Assembly: GCA_963780165.1 (NCBI GenBank)
Contig: CAWABB010000006.1
Coordinates: forward strand, 124,001-188,000
DNA length: 64,000 nucleotides
Direction of reading: 5' to 3'
Source: CAWABB01 sp963780165
GTDB taxonomy: Bacteria > Bacteroidota > Ignavibacteria > UBA10030 > UBA6906
Shown here: piece by piece, positions 33,912 to 42,833 of the stretch
How positions within the stretch are numbered: the stretch's first letter is position 1
How the letters are laid out: the number at the start of each line of letters is the position of its first letter
Made by a program: the position numbers and the translations under genes
The notes under the pieces: generated by a model
Databases searched by the model: none
Seen by the model: only the letters and a program-made list of their open reading frames with translations
Told to the model about the DNA's origin: nothing

Positions 33912-34729
33912 CCCCTGTCGATCCCCGCTAGCCGATAGAGTTCGTCCACCTCTCTCCGGGTCAGGCTGCGCGATGCACCGCGGGCCAACCCCTCACGGGT
34001 GACCGGACCGTACGCGACGCGGTCGAGCTTCTCGACGGTGTAGCCGAGGAGTTCGACCATGCGACGCACCTGCCTGTTCCGCCCTTCGTGAATCGTGATG
34101 CCGATCTCGTGTCCCTTCGTCCCGGGCAGGACCAGGACATGCGCCGGCAGAGTTCGCACGCCGTCGATCTCCACCCCCTCGGCCAGCTGGCGGAGGTGTT
34201 CGTGGCGGACAGGTGCATCGCAGGTCACGCGGTACGACTTCCGGACGCCATAGCGGGGATGCATCAGCCTGTTGGCGAGCTCGCCGTCGTTCGTGAGCAA
34301 CAGGACGCCGGTGGTGTTGCGGTCGAGGCGTCCGACGGGGAAGATGCGCTCGCGGGTATCGATGAGGGCCATGACGGTTCCGCGGCCCTTCTCGTCATGC
34401 AGCGTGGTGATGGTGTCTTTGGGCTTGTTGAGGACGATGTAGACTTTGCGTTCGCGGGGCGAGACCGGACGACCCTGGACGGTGACGCGGTCGCGCCCGG
34501 CAACGATACGCGTCGCCAGGTCCGTGATTCTCCGGCCGTTCACGGCAACCTTGCCTGCGACGACCAGCTCTTCCGCCTTCCGGCGGGCCGCCACACCGCA
34601 CACGGCCAGATACCGGTTGATCCGGATCCCTTCGGGCGGGGTATCAGCGGGCGTCGGGGGGACGCTCCGACTCTTTTTCGTTCGCGCCGGCGTCGTAGAG
34701 CGGCCGGCGTTCCGAGGTACTCTCACCAT
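33905..34729 (-). CDS. rluB: RsuA/RluB-family pseudouridine synthase
   Basis: 274 residues from ATG 34729 (AGGGGA 6-7 nt upstream), which overlaps the end of scpB by 86 bp. No later start codon precedes the S4 domain (INRYLAVCGVAARRKAEEL). The catalytic motif GRLDRNTTGVLLLTNDGELAN contains the nucleophilic Asp, and NRQVRRM lies near the end. A basic ~30-residue N-terminal extension is present. Likely modifies 23S rRNA (RluB type). The scpA-scpB-rluB order is widespread in bacteria. Confidence 0.9.
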   Translation of the reverse strand: MVRVPRNAGRSTTPARTKKSRSVPPTPADTPPEGIRINRYLAVCGVAARRKAEELVVAGKVAVNGRRITDLATRIVAGRDRVTVQGRPVSPRERKVYIVLNKPKDTITTLHDEKGRGTVMALIDTRERIFPVGRLDRNTTGVLLLTNDGELANRLMHPRYGVRKSYRVTCDAPVRHEHLRQLAEGVEIDGVRTLPAHVLVLPGTKGHEIGITIHEGRNRQVRRMVELLGYTVEKLDRVAYGPVTREGLARGASRSLTRREVDELYRLAGIDRGW

Positions 34730-35387
34730 CGTGTTCCCCTTGGATGGACTCGAGCTCTTTGTCCTCGAGCTCGCCCAACATGCGTTTCTCGACTTCAAAC
34801 TGGGCTTCCGCCAGGAGCTCGTCGATTTCCCGCGGTTTTGGAAGCTCGGCGAGGTCATTGAGTCCGAAGTGCTTGAGGAAGTCCTTCGTGGTCCCGTACA
34901 GCAAGGGCCGTCCCGGCGTCGCCGCCCGGCCGATAATGGCGATCAGATTCCGCTCCAGGAGCGTCCTCATGATATAGTCAGCGTTCACGCCACGGATCGC
35001 CTCCAGCTCCGGCTTCGTGACGGGTTGCTTGTAGGCGATCACGGCCAGCGACTCGAGCGCGGCAGCGGAGAGCTTCCTGCGGGAACGTTCCTTCAGCATT
35101 GCGCCGAGCCAGACGCCGTACTCCGGACGCGTCGCGAACTGGTAGCCGCCCGCAACCTTGACGACATGGAACGCCCGGCCAGATTCGTCGTAGACGCGAT
35201 TCATCTCATCGATGGTCTTCAGGAGCGTGTCCTGGGACGGGCGGCGAACCTCGCCTTCTGCGGCGAGCAGACCGATGATATCCCCGAGCTGCGTGAGGCT
35301 GAGCGGCTCATCCGTGGCAAAGAGCAGCGCCTCCAGGATCCCGAAGAGCGTCTGCGCCCGCGACTGATGTGAGTCGGAATGGGTCAT
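34644..35387 (-). CDS. scpB: Segregation and condensation protein B
   Basis: 247 residues with two winged-helix domains: ILEALLFATDEPLSLTQLGD and the signature LESLAVIAYKQPVTKPELEAIRG (quoted in part: ALESLAVIAYKQPVTKPELE). The last ~70 residues are acidic and probably disordered, and they overlap the rluB start. ScpB binds ScpA and Smc in chromosome condensation. ATG 35387 overlaps the scpA stop by 4 bp. No smc gene in the window. Confidence 0.94.
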   Translation of the reverse strand: MTHSDSHQSRAQTLFGILEALLFATDEPLSLTQLGDIIGLLAAEGEVRRPSQDTLLKTIDEMNRVYDESGRAFHVVKVAGGYQFATRPEYGVWLGAMLKERSRRKLSAAALESLAVIAYKQPVTKPELEAIRGVNADYIMRTLLERNLIAIIGRAATPGRPLLYGTTKDFLKHFGLNDLAELPKPREIDELLAEAQFEVEKRMLGELEDKELESIQGEHDGESTSERRPLYDAGANEKESERPPDAR

Positions 35388-36127
35388 GCGATGGATGCCG
35401 CAGGCTGTGGCACGGACGCAACGGGCCTGATCATGATGTCGTCATCCCCTTCGGTGGTGGAAAGACCGATGACCTTGTTCTTGGTCAGCTCGAGCAGCGC
35501 GATCACGGTCACGACGATCCTGATCTTTTCAGTCATGTGGGTGACCATGGCGAGGAGCGAGCTGGGCCCGTTGACGCGGAGAAAGTCGAGAATGAAACTC
35601 ATCTGCTCGTCCACGGAGACGCTCAGGAGCTGCACCTCATGAATGACCCGCCTGGGCATGCTATCCAGCGCCCGCTTGTAGGCGGCGATCAGGTTGAACA
35701 GGGTGATCTCCTGCAGCCCCTCGTCCTCCTCCTCGGCGAGGCGGATCCGCGTGTCGGCGGAGAAAAAGCGGCGGTAGCGGACCTGGCGCGACTGATCCTC
35801 GATGCCCGACATCTGCGCGGCCATCTCCTTGAAGCGCTTGTACTCCACGAGCCTGCGCACCAGCTCGGCGCGGGGGTCTTCTTCTCCTTCGGCGGACTCG
35901 TCGCGCGGCAGCAGCATGCGGACCTTGATCTGCATGAGCGTCGCCGCCATCACGATGAACTCGCCCGCAACCTCGAGATCGAGCGAGGCCATCAGGTGGA
36001 GGTACTCGAGGAACTCCTGGGTGATGCGGGAGATCGGGATGTCGGTGATCTCCAGCTCATCCCGCCTGATGAAGAAGAGCAGCAGATCCAGGGGCCCTTC
36101 GAACTCTGTGAGCTTGACCCTGTACAT
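35384..36127 (-). CDS. scpA: Segregation and condensation protein A
   Basis: 247 residues, a kleisin. It has the characteristic FEGPLDLLLFFIRRDELEIT start, the conserved EFIVMAATLMQIKVRMLLP segment and a C-terminal winged-helix domain. It bridges the Smc heads with ScpB. It follows trpS by 3 bp, and the genes are co-directional and probably co-transcribed. Confidence 0.95.
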   Translation of the reverse strand: MYRVKLTEFEGPLDLLLFFIRRDELEITDIPISRITQEFLEYLHLMASLDLEVAGEFIVMAATLMQIKVRMLLPRDESAEGEEDPRAELVRRLVEYKRFKEMAAQMSGIEDQSRQVRYRRFFSADTRIRLAEEEDEGLQEITLFNLIAAYKRALDSMPRRVIHEVQLLSVSVDEQMSFILDFLRVNGPSSLLAMVTHMTEKIRIVVTVIALLELTKNKVIGLSTTEGDDDIMIRPVASVPQPAASIA

Positions 36128-36130
36128 TCG

Positions 36131-37123
36131 CTATCCGATCGTCATGGCACGATGCACATCTGACATGGTATTCTCCGCGACTGCCCGGGCGCGCTGCTCG
36201 CCGTCGGCCAGGATTGCTCTGACCTCGGCGGGGTTCGATTCGAAATGCGCGCGGCGTTCGCGCACAGGCGCCAGCGCTCCGGCAATCACCGCCGCGGCAC
36301 GACCTTTACAGTCCACGCACCCGAGGGTGCCCGTGCGGCAGTCAGCTTCGATCTGGGGCGCGGCGCCGGCGTTGAAACGCTGATGGTATGTGTACACGAG
36401 GCACACCTCCGGACGCCCCGGGTCGTTCCGCCGGATCTTCTGCGGATCTGTCACGGCCGTCCGCATCTTCTTCTGGATCTCTTCCGGGCCATCCGACAGG
36501 AGAATCGTGTTGCCGGCGGACTTGCTCATCTTCTTGTCGTTGCCGTCGAGCCCGGGGAGCCGCGCGAACTTCGTGAGCTTCGCCTCGGGCTCGGGAAAGA
36601 CCCCGCCGTACTGCGCGTTGAACCGCCGGGCGATTTCGCGCGAGATCTCGACATGCGGGACCTGGTCCTCCCCCACCGGAACGAGGTTTCCCTTGTAGAG
36701 CAGGATGTCCGCCGCCTGGAGCACCGGGTATCCCAGATGGCCATACGACATGTTCTCGATGTTCAGGTCGCGTACCTGCTCCTTGACCGCGGGGTTCCTC
36801 TCCAGGCGCGCCGTCGTAATAAGCATCGAGAGGAGCAGATGCAGCTCGGTGTGCTCCTTGATCATCGATTGACGGAATACCGGACTCCGGCGCGGATCGA
36901 TCCCCACCGACAACCAGTCGATCAACATGTCAAGCGAGTTTTCGGGGAGCCGCGAAGAATCGGGGTTGGTGGTCAGCGCGTGATAGTCGGCGATGAGAAA
37001 GAAGCTTTCGACCTCGTTCTGGAGCGTCACCCAGTTTTCGAGCGCGCCGACGAGGTGGCCCAGGTGGAGCTTTCCCGTGGGGCGCATGCCGCTGAGAATT
37101 CTGTGCTTCTGAGAGGGGGTCAT
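36131..37123 (-). CDS. trpS: Tryptophanyl-tRNA synthetase
   Basis: 330 residues, normal length. The class I motif is RPTGKLHLGHLVGALENW, and KMSKS is intact in NDKKMSKSAGNTI. A CX2C pair near 270 (TLGCVDCKG) belongs to the longer TrpS group. It charges tRNA-Trp. Operon with scpA and scpB. Confidence 0.97.
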   Translation of the reverse strand: MTPSQKHRILSGMRPTGKLHLGHLVGALENWVTLQNEVESFFLIADYHALTTNPDSSRLPENSLDMLIDWLSVGIDPRRSPVFRQSMIKEHTELHLLLSMLITTARLERNPAVKEQVRDLNIENMSYGHLGYPVLQAADILLYKGNLVPVGEDQVPHVEISREIARRFNAQYGGVFPEPEAKLTKFARLPGLDGNDKKMSKSAGNTILLSDGPEEIQKKMRTAVTDPQKIRRNDPGRPEVCLVYTYHQRFNAGAAPQIEADCRTGTLGCVDCKGRAAAVIAGALAPVRERRAHFESNPAEVRAILADGEQRARAVAENTMSDVHRAMTIG

Positions 37124-37192
37124 GGGGTCAGGGATGACGGAGAGGGGAATTCCTGTGAACGTCGTGGACGTCCCGCCCTCGCGGCGGGCGGG

Positions 37193-37720
37193 TCAATTCA
37201 AAAAGAGATACGGCTTCCACCGTTCGTCCAGGACTCCGACGTAATGACGGATGAAGGTCACATGGTTCGGGCGGATCGGGCGGCGATGCAACGGCATCCG
37301 CGCTTCGTCCGCGGTGCGGTCGCCTTTTCTGTTGTTGCAGTCGACGCAGGCGCACACGAGGTTTTCCCAGGTATCCTCGCCTCCCCGGGACACAGGCATG
37401 AGGTGATCGATGGTCAGAGCCACTTCCGTCCGCCCGCAGTACTGGCACCGGTGGCCGTCGCGGCGGAGGATGTTCTTCCGGGACAGGATGATCTTCTTGA
37501 ACGGGACCTTGACATACACGGAAAGGCGTACGATGCTGGGGAAGGGCATCGACATGGAAACGGAACGGACCCGCTTCCCGTCGTTTGCCTCGATCAGCTC
37601 CGCCTTCCCGAGGTACAGCAAGACGATCGCCTTCTTCACGTTGATGACGCTCATCGGCTCGTAATTCTGGTTCAGGATGAGCACCTTCGCGCTCATCTTC
37701 CCGTTCGAGCCGTGTGTCAT
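37193..37720 (-). CDS. HNH endonuclease
   Basis: 175 residues; the in-frame ATG at 37696 (MSAKVLILNQNYEPMS) is where most relatives begin. The HNH site has paired zinc cysteines (CQYC; CVDC), DHLMPVSRGGEDTWEN and NNRKG. This small HNH type is widespread and chromosomal in many phyla, and its role in the cell is not established. It has its own sigma70-type promoter upstream at 37793-37821 and lies 69 bp before trpS. Confidence 0.88.
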   Translation of the reverse strand: MTHGSNGKMSAKVLILNQNYEPMSVINVKKAIVLLYLGKAELIEANDGKRVRSVSMSMPFPSIVRLSVYVKVPFKKIILSRKNILRRDGHRCQYCGRTEVALTIDHLMPVSRGGEDTWENLVCACVDCNNRKGDRTADEARMPLHRRPIRPNHVTFIRHYVGVLDERWKPYLFLN

Positions 37721-37792
37721 GGTTTCTGCGCTGAAGACTTCCTCTCCTTCTGCTCGCGTGATCCTTCTGAAAAGCCCTAAAACCTATTCAAA

Positions 37793-37821
37793 AATATAGC
37801 AGGAACAGCGCCGATTGTCAA
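37793..37821 (-). promoter_or_regulatory. Sigma70-like promoter for the HNH gene
   Basis: TTGACA (37816-37821) and TATATT (37793-37798), exact 17-bp spacer, minus strand. Likely drives HNH and perhaps trpS-scpAB. Confidence 0.7.
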
Positions 37822-37854
37822 GCTGCGCCCCCCCTGGGGAGATCCCGGAAACAC

Positions 37855-37882
37855 AGCGCCCCGGCTTGCGGGCCGGGGCGCT
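37855..37882 (-). terminator. Hairpin after htrA
   Basis: Perfect 11-bp GC-rich stem (37855-37865 with 37872-37882) and 6-nt loop, 13 bp past the htrA stop. The T-run is short. Confidence 0.55.
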
Positions 37883-37895
37883 GGTTCCTGAAGCC

Positions 37896-39422
37896 TTACT
37901 GGGCTGGTGGTAGTTCGATTGACAGGTAGATCGTGTTCTGCCGGTCGGCGCGCACCTTGAACAGGATGGCATCGCCCGTTTTGTGCGACTCCATGACCTT
38001 CTTGAGCTCGCCCGCACTCGCCACCGGTTTCCTGTCAGCCTCGAGGATGACCTGGTTCTGCCGGAAATTCCGGTTGAACGCCTCGCCGTATGGCGTGACG
38101 TTCGCGACCAGCACACCCGAATCGAGGTCAAGCTCCCGCTTCTCCTGCGAGCTCAACGAGCGGACCGTCATGCCGATTGCGTCGAATTTGATTTCCGAGC
38201 TGCTGGCCGTTTCCGGCTTTTCCCGCTCGTCTCCCGGATCGCCCGCGCTGGCGACGGTCTTGTCTTCCTCCCGCGGCCGGAGCGTGACCTTCTTCTCGAT
38301 CTCCTTCTTGTCCCTCCAGATCTTGAGGGTCACGACGTCGCCCGGACGCTTGGTGGCGACAGTCGCCTGCAGTTCGTTGGCTTCATTGACTTCCTTCCCA
38401 TCCACCGAGAGAATGATGTCTTCGGTCTGCACGCCCGCGCGGTCGCCTGCGCCTCCCGGGATCACGCGCTGCACGAAGACTCCCTTCCCCTCCTTCAGGC
38501 CCATTGCCTTGCCGGTTGTGGGGTCGACGGCGCTGATGGACACCCCGATATAACCGCGCCTGACCTCGCCGTTCTCGATCAGGTCCTGAGCCACGACCTT
38601 CAGCAGATTCACAGGCACGGCGAACCCGTACCCCTGGTACCGCTGGTTGGTGGTCGCGATCGCGGTGTTGATGCCGATCACTTCCCCCCTGAGGTTGACG
38701 AGGGCGCCGCCGCTGTTGCCGGGATTGATCGCAGCGTCGGTCTGGATGAAGTTCTCGATGCCGTAACTGTCCTCGATGATCCTGATGTTCCGCCCGATCG
38801 CGCTGACGATGCCGGCCGTCACCGTGGACGTGAGCTGGAGCGGGTTGCCGACCGCCAGTACCCATTCGCCCACCTGCACGTCGTCACTGTTGCCGAGCGC
38901 GGCCGCGGTAAGATCCTTCGCGTCGACCTTGATGACCGCGAGATCGGTGGAGGGATCCGTCCCGATCAGCTTGGCCCGCAGCCGCGTCTTGTCGTGCAGC
39001 GTGACTTCAATGCTCCCCTTCTCTGCGCCTTCGACGACGTGATTGTTCGTCGCGATGTATCCGTCAGCCGTGATGATCACGCCCGAGCCGTACCCGCGCT
39101 GCGGCGTCGGCTCCTGGTCCGGATTGAAGAAGTGAAAGAAATCCCGCGGCATCTGGTTGCTGCGCGAATCGCCGGGCGAGGTGGCTTCGATCGCCACGAC
39201 GGACTGTGTCACTCCCTTGGCTGCAGCCACAAAGCCATCGCTCATCGCCTTGAGGCTCTGATTCTGAGCCGCCACCGGGGCGGGACCGCCCAGCTTGACT
39301 TTTCCACCCTCCCCTGCCAACCCCTCGAGCACTCCCCCTCCGATATTGGAGACGAGAATCGCCCCGAAGATGATACCCACAACGATCAGGGCAAAGGATG
39401 TGATAATTGTTCTCTTCGACAT
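37896..39422 (-). CDS. htrA: HtrA/DegP-type periplasmic serine protease
   Basis: 508 residues from ATG 39422 (AAGGAG 6 nt upstream; the earlier TTG is part of that SD). A membrane anchor (~7-25) precedes the protease domain with the triad His128 (TNNHVVEGA), Asp160 (STDLAVI) and Ser237 (NPGNSGGAL). Two PDZ domains follow (~275-365 and ~400-505), the second C-terminal after an acidic linker. It degrades or refolds damaged envelope proteins. It is last before a hairpin terminator. Confidence 0.95.
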   Translation of the reverse strand: MSKRTIITSFALIVVGIIFGAILVSNIGGGVLEGLAGEGGKVKLGGPAPVAAQNQSLKAMSDGFVAAAKGVTQSVVAIEATSPGDSRSNQMPRDFFHFFNPDQEPTPQRGYGSGVIITADGYIATNNHVVEGAEKGSIEVTLHDKTRLRAKLIGTDPSTDLAVIKVDAKDLTAAALGNSDDVQVGEWVLAVGNPLQLTSTVTAGIVSAIGRNIRIIEDSYGIENFIQTDAAINPGNSGGALVNLRGEVIGINTAIATTNQRYQGYGFAVPVNLLKVVAQDLIENGEVRRGYIGVSISAVDPTTGKAMGLKEGKGVFVQRVIPGGAGDRAGVQTEDIILSVDGKEVNEANELQATVATKRPGDVVTLKIWRDKKEIEKKVTLRPREEDKTVASAGDPGDEREKPETASSSEIKFDAIGMTVRSLSSQEKRELDLDSGVLVANVTPYGEAFNRNFRQNQVILEADRKPVASAGELKKVMESHKTGDAILFKVRADRQNTIYLSIELPPAQ

Positions 39423-39515
39423 CGCATACTCCTTCGACAAGAATTCTATTTTTGTGAATCGCGCGGCGTGGGGCTCTGCGTCGTCCTCTCGAGACGCCGG
39501 TCTGCCTCCGGATCG

Positions 39516-40295
39516 TTACGGCGTTCGACCCAGGGCATGGAAGACCTCTCTGGTCTTCAGTCTTCCGAGCGTGTCTATGTTCATCTGCATGCACCGCCTG
39601 AGAGCCGCATCGACTTCGTCGCCGTGGTTTCCGCAGAGATCACGAACCACCGCCTCCTCCGCGGTACCCGTACGCTGGAGCTCCCGAAGGATGGCCAACG
39701 CTTCGTGACTGATCGGGAACAGCCCGTGGTGTCTGTCGATACACGACGAGCACACTACGCCGGCATGCCCCATGCGCGCCGTCCTCCGCTCGGAGCCCGC
39801 CTCCCTCCCGACAGACTTGCCGCAACTCGCGCAGTTGTCGAAATTGGGCTGAAAGCCGAGTTCGCTCAGCAGATGGACTTCAAAATGATATAACGCGTTG
39901 CGGGGCTGTTTAGTTGCAGTCTTGATGGCCCTGAGGGTCGAAGCAAGCAGCTGAAATAGGGCTTCGTTGGCTTCCGTCTGGGGGGTGGTGGCACCGACCA
40001 GCTCCACAACGGCCAGTCCTGCGGCCATTCGGTCCATGTCCGCCATGAGCCCGCCGAGTTGCTCCAGAGGCTCGAAGCGGGAGAGAAGTTGAAGATCCCG
40101 GTGCTCTTTCACGTAGAGGACGGCCCGGATGTGGCTCATCGGCTCGAGCGACAGCCCGTGCCGGGCGGCGGATTTCTTCACGCCCTTGGCGATCACGGAC
40201 AGCTTGCCATGGGAGAGCGTGTAGAGCTCCAGGATGCGGCTGGAATCACTGTAGTCGCGGCCCCGGAGCACGATCGCCTCGGTGTCGACAATCAC
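39516..40295 (-). CDS. recO: DNA repair protein RecO
   Basis: 259 residues from GTG 40295, overlapping the mtnA stop (GTGA). The N-terminal OB-fold has TEAIVLRGRDYSDSSRILELYT, the central part is helical, and a zinc site is formed by CASC (~158) and CSSC (~187). It promotes RecA loading and strand annealing in recF-type repair. The 93 bp to the htrA start contain the SD of htrA and no further gene. Confidence 0.93.
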   Translation of the reverse strand: MIVDTEAIVLRGRDYSDSSRILELYTLSHGKLSVIAKGVKKSAARHGLSLEPMSHIRAVLYVKEHRDLQLLSRFEPLEQLGGLMADMDRMAAGLAVVELVGATTPQTEANEALFQLLASTLRAIKTATKQPRNALYHFEVHLLSELGFQPNFDNCASCGKSVGREAGSERRTARMGHAGVVCSSCIDRHHGLFPISHEALAILRELQRTGTAEEAVVRDLCGNHGDEVDAALRRCMQMNIDTLGRLKTREVFHALGRTP

Positions 40296-41365
40296 GCCGT
40301 AGCTCCCGCGCTGTCCGGTACCGCGTTCTGGAGCCCGGAGAGGGATGCAGCGTATGGCGCGCGCACGACTCCGCGGTCTGTGATGATCGCGTCGATCAGC
40401 GGCGCCGGTGTCACGTCAAACGCGGGGGCATAGACGCGGGCTCCCTCCGGAGCCACCCTGACGCCGCCACAACCGGTCACCTCCGCCGGATCGCGCTCTT
40501 CTATATGGATCGCAGCGCCGTCTCTCGTGGCCAGATCCACCGTGGAGAACGGCGCGGCGACATACATCGGAATGCCGTGAGCCCTCGCGAGGACGGCCAC
40601 GCCGTAGGTCCCGATCTTGTTCGCCACATCCCCGTTCGCCGCGATGCGGTCGGCGCCGACGAACACCGCCTGAACCTTCCGCTGCTGCATAACGAACGCC
40701 GCGGTACTGTCCGTGATCAGCGTCGCGGGGACACCGGCGCGCTGCAGCTCCCACATCGTGAGCCGCGCCCCCTGGAGCAGCGGGCGAGTCTCGTCGACGA
40801 AGACGTGCTGGACCCTCCCCTGCCGCCAGGCGTGGATGACGATATTCAAGGCGGTGCCGTCGCCGGCAGTGGCCAGCGCACCCGTGTTGCAGTGCGTGAG
40901 GATTGTCGAGCCCGGAGGGATCATCGGGCTCCCGTAGGCCGCGAGGCGATCGCAGGAAGCGATATCCTCCTCCTGGATCTTCTGTGCCTCGTCGCGAAGG
41001 CGCCCGGCGAGTGACGCGGCTGATGATGTGGCGGGCGACAGGTGATGCGCCCCGATGACGGCATCCATCCTGTCGAGGGCAGCAAAGAGATTCACGGCCG
41101 TCGGCCGCGTTGTGCGGAGCATGGCGGACGCATCGCGCGCCGCGGCCAACACGGTCGCAGGTCCTGCATTCTCCGCACCGCCCGCCGCAAGGGCCACACC
41201 GAACGCCGCCGCAACGCCGATCGCCGGGGCCCCTCGAATCCTCAATGCCCGGATCGCTTCTGCAATGACGGCCGGATCGGTCGTCTGGACGTACACCTCC
41301 CTCCCGGGAAGCGCAGTCTGATCCACGAACCGCACCGAACCGCCCTGCCAGTCAACACTCCTCAT
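40292..41365 (-). CDS. mtnA: Methylthioribose-1-phosphate isomerase
   Basis: 357 residues. It is an aldose-ketose isomerase of the methionine salvage pathway (MTR-1-P to MTRu-1-P). The motif RALRIRGAPAIG, catalytic Cys in LTHCNTGALATA (~160) and Asp in VGADRIAANGDVANKIGTY (~242) are all present, which favours MtnA over eIF2B-like relatives. Other salvage genes (mtnB/C/D) are not in the window. It follows the PfkB kinase by 3 bp. Confidence 0.93.
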   Translation of the reverse strand: MRSVDWQGGSVRFVDQTALPGREVYVQTTDPAVIAEAIRALRIRGAPAIGVAAAFGVALAAGGAENAGPATVLAAARDASAMLRTTRPTAVNLFAALDRMDAVIGAHHLSPATSSAASLAGRLRDEAQKIQEEDIASCDRLAAYGSPMIPPGSTILTHCNTGALATAGDGTALNIVIHAWRQGRVQHVFVDETRPLLQGARLTMWELQRAGVPATLITDSTAAFVMQQRKVQAVFVGADRIAANGDVANKIGTYGVAVLARAHGIPMYVAAPFSTVDLATRDGAAIHIEERDPAEVTGCGGVRVAPEGARVYAPAFDVTPAPLIDAIITDRGVVRAPYAASLSGLQNAVPDSAGATA

Positions 41366-41368
41366 AGA

Positions 41369-42283
41369 TCAGTCTTCGTCGAAACGCGAGAGCTCGCGGA
41401 AGGAACGGAATCTGTCCTGAATCTGAAGGTAGGTAATGTCGCGCAAACCGTCGATGCTGAACCTCTCAACGCAGAAGGACGCCAACGTGCTTCCGTAGAT
41501 AACCGCCCGCTTCAGATTCTCTTCGCTCATGTCGTCTGTGCGCGCCAGCCATCCCACAAACCCGCCGGCGAACGAATCGCCCGCGCCCGTGGGGTCGAAG
41601 ATGTTCTCCATCGGATACGCCGGGGCCGAGAACACCAGCTGCTCGGTCGTCAACAGCGCCCCGTGCTCGCCCTTCTTGATGATCAACACCGACGGGCCCA
41701 TCGACCGTATGACCCGGGCCGCCTTGATCAGGTTCGGCTCGCGGGAGAGCAGGCGTGCCTCGGAGTCGTTCAGGATCAGAACGTTGATGCGCTCGAGCGT
41801 CTTCTTCAGCTCCGCATTCTTCCGCTCGATCCAGTAGTTCATGGTGTCGCACACGACGATCCTCGGCTTCTCGAGCTGGTCCAGAACGGAGAGCTGGAGG
41901 CCGGGATCGATGTTCCCGAGGCAAACCACGCGTGTCTTCCGGAACGACTCGGGAACCTTCGGGTTGAACTTCTCGAACACGTTGAGATCGGTGGAAAGCG
42001 TGTCGCGCTGGTTGAGGTCGTAATGATACCGCCCCGACCACCTGAAGGTCTTCCCGCCCTGGACGATCTCCAGGCCGTCCAGGTCGACGTTCCTGTCCTC
42101 CAGGAACTTGAGCGCGTGCCGGGGAAAGTCGCCACCGACCACGCCAACCAGGCGGACCGGGCTCAGGAAATAGCTGGCGGCTGTGGCGATGTAGACCGCG
42201 GACCCACCTACGGCATCGCGGACCGAGCCGAAGGGGGTTTCGATGGAATCAAGGGCCAGCGAACCGACGACGAGCACGCTCAA
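41369..42283 (-). CDS. PfkB-family carbohydrate/nucleoside kinase
   Basis: 304 residues starting at TTG 42283 (GGAG 6 nt upstream). The PfkB signature DPTGAGDSFAGGFVGWLA, with catalytic Asp, lies near residue 245, and GGSAVYIATAASYF is the first substrate motif. The linkage to mtnA makes a methionine-salvage or nucleoside substrate possible (for example 5-methylthioribose-like), but PfkB kinases differ from MtnK, so this is inference. A promoter lies just upstream. Confidence 0.85.
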   Translation of the reverse strand: MSVLVVGSLALDSIETPFGSVRDAVGGSAVYIATAASYFLSPVRLVGVVGGDFPRHALKFLEDRNVDLDGLEIVQGGKTFRWSGRYHYDLNQRDTLSTDLNVFEKFNPKVPESFRKTRVVCLGNIDPGLQLSVLDQLEKPRIVVCDTMNYWIERKNAELKKTLERINVLILNDSEARLLSREPNLIKAARVIRSMGPSVLIIKKGEHGALLTTEQLVFSAPAYPMENIFDPTGAGDSFAGGFVGWLARTDDMSEENLKRAVIYGSTLASFCVERFSIDGLRDITYLQIQDRFRSFRELSRFDED

Positions 42284-42329
42284 GGGAATCTCCGGAATGT
42301 GGCGACTGCGGACTGCTGCCTAGATAAAT

Positions 42330-42358
42330 AACTTACCAAAGGAGGATGGGAGAATCAA
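42330..42358 (-). promoter_or_regulatory. Possible promoter for PfkB-mtnA-recO
   Basis: TTGATT (42353-42358, overlapping the Nudix stop) and TAAGTT (42330-42335), 17-bp spacer, minus strand. Confidence 0.45.
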
Positions 42359-42831
42359 GAAGATCGGGGAGGTACGCGGAGCCACGTTGCCGCCGTCTCG
42401 CCCCGAATGACGACCTGTGCCGCGATCCGGAGCCCCTCGCGCTGGGAAGGCCAGAGTAGCAGGCTTGCCGCATCGGACATGGGGAGCCAGCGATAGTCCT
42501 GATGCTCGGCGGAGAGAATGGGTTCGTCGCCGGGTTCGACCTGCGCCGCAAAAAAGGGGCACTGGTGAAGCTCGTCCGCCCGGGGTTCATAAAACGTGCT
42601 GACATACGGGACAACCCAGAACCCGTGGGGTTCGAGCTGAGTCTCCTCCTGAAGCTCCCTGTGTGCGGCGGCCAGTGCAGTTTCGCCTTCGTGGATCGTC
42701 CCCGTCACCACCTGCCAGATGCCGGGATACAATGGTTCATCCGCCGCCCGCCGGAGCATCAGGAACTCGGGCCCGGACCGGGAGAACCGGAATACGACGA
42801 CTTCCACGATGCGACTCACGATCCGTGGCAC
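42355..42831 (-). CDS. Nudix hydrolase
   Basis: 158 residues from GTG 42831, 2 bp after the pseudouridine synthase stop; the longer frame is antisense-like. The Nudix box is GTIHEGETALAAAHREL plus QEETQLE, with all metal-binding Glu present. The family hydrolyses nucleoside diphosphates linked to other groups. The C-terminal part (DYRWLPMSDAASLLLWP) resembles dATP pyrophosphohydrolase NudB-like proteins, but the substrate is unproven. Confidence 0.87.
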   Translation of the reverse strand: MPRIVSRIVEVVVFRFSRSGPEFLMLRRAADEPLYPGIWQVVTGTIHEGETALAAAHRELQEETQLEPHGFWVVPYVSTFYEPRADELHQCPFFAAQVEPGDEPILSAEHQDYRWLPMSDAASLLLWPSQREGLRIAAQVVIRGETAATWLRVPPRSS

Positions 42832-42833
42832 GG

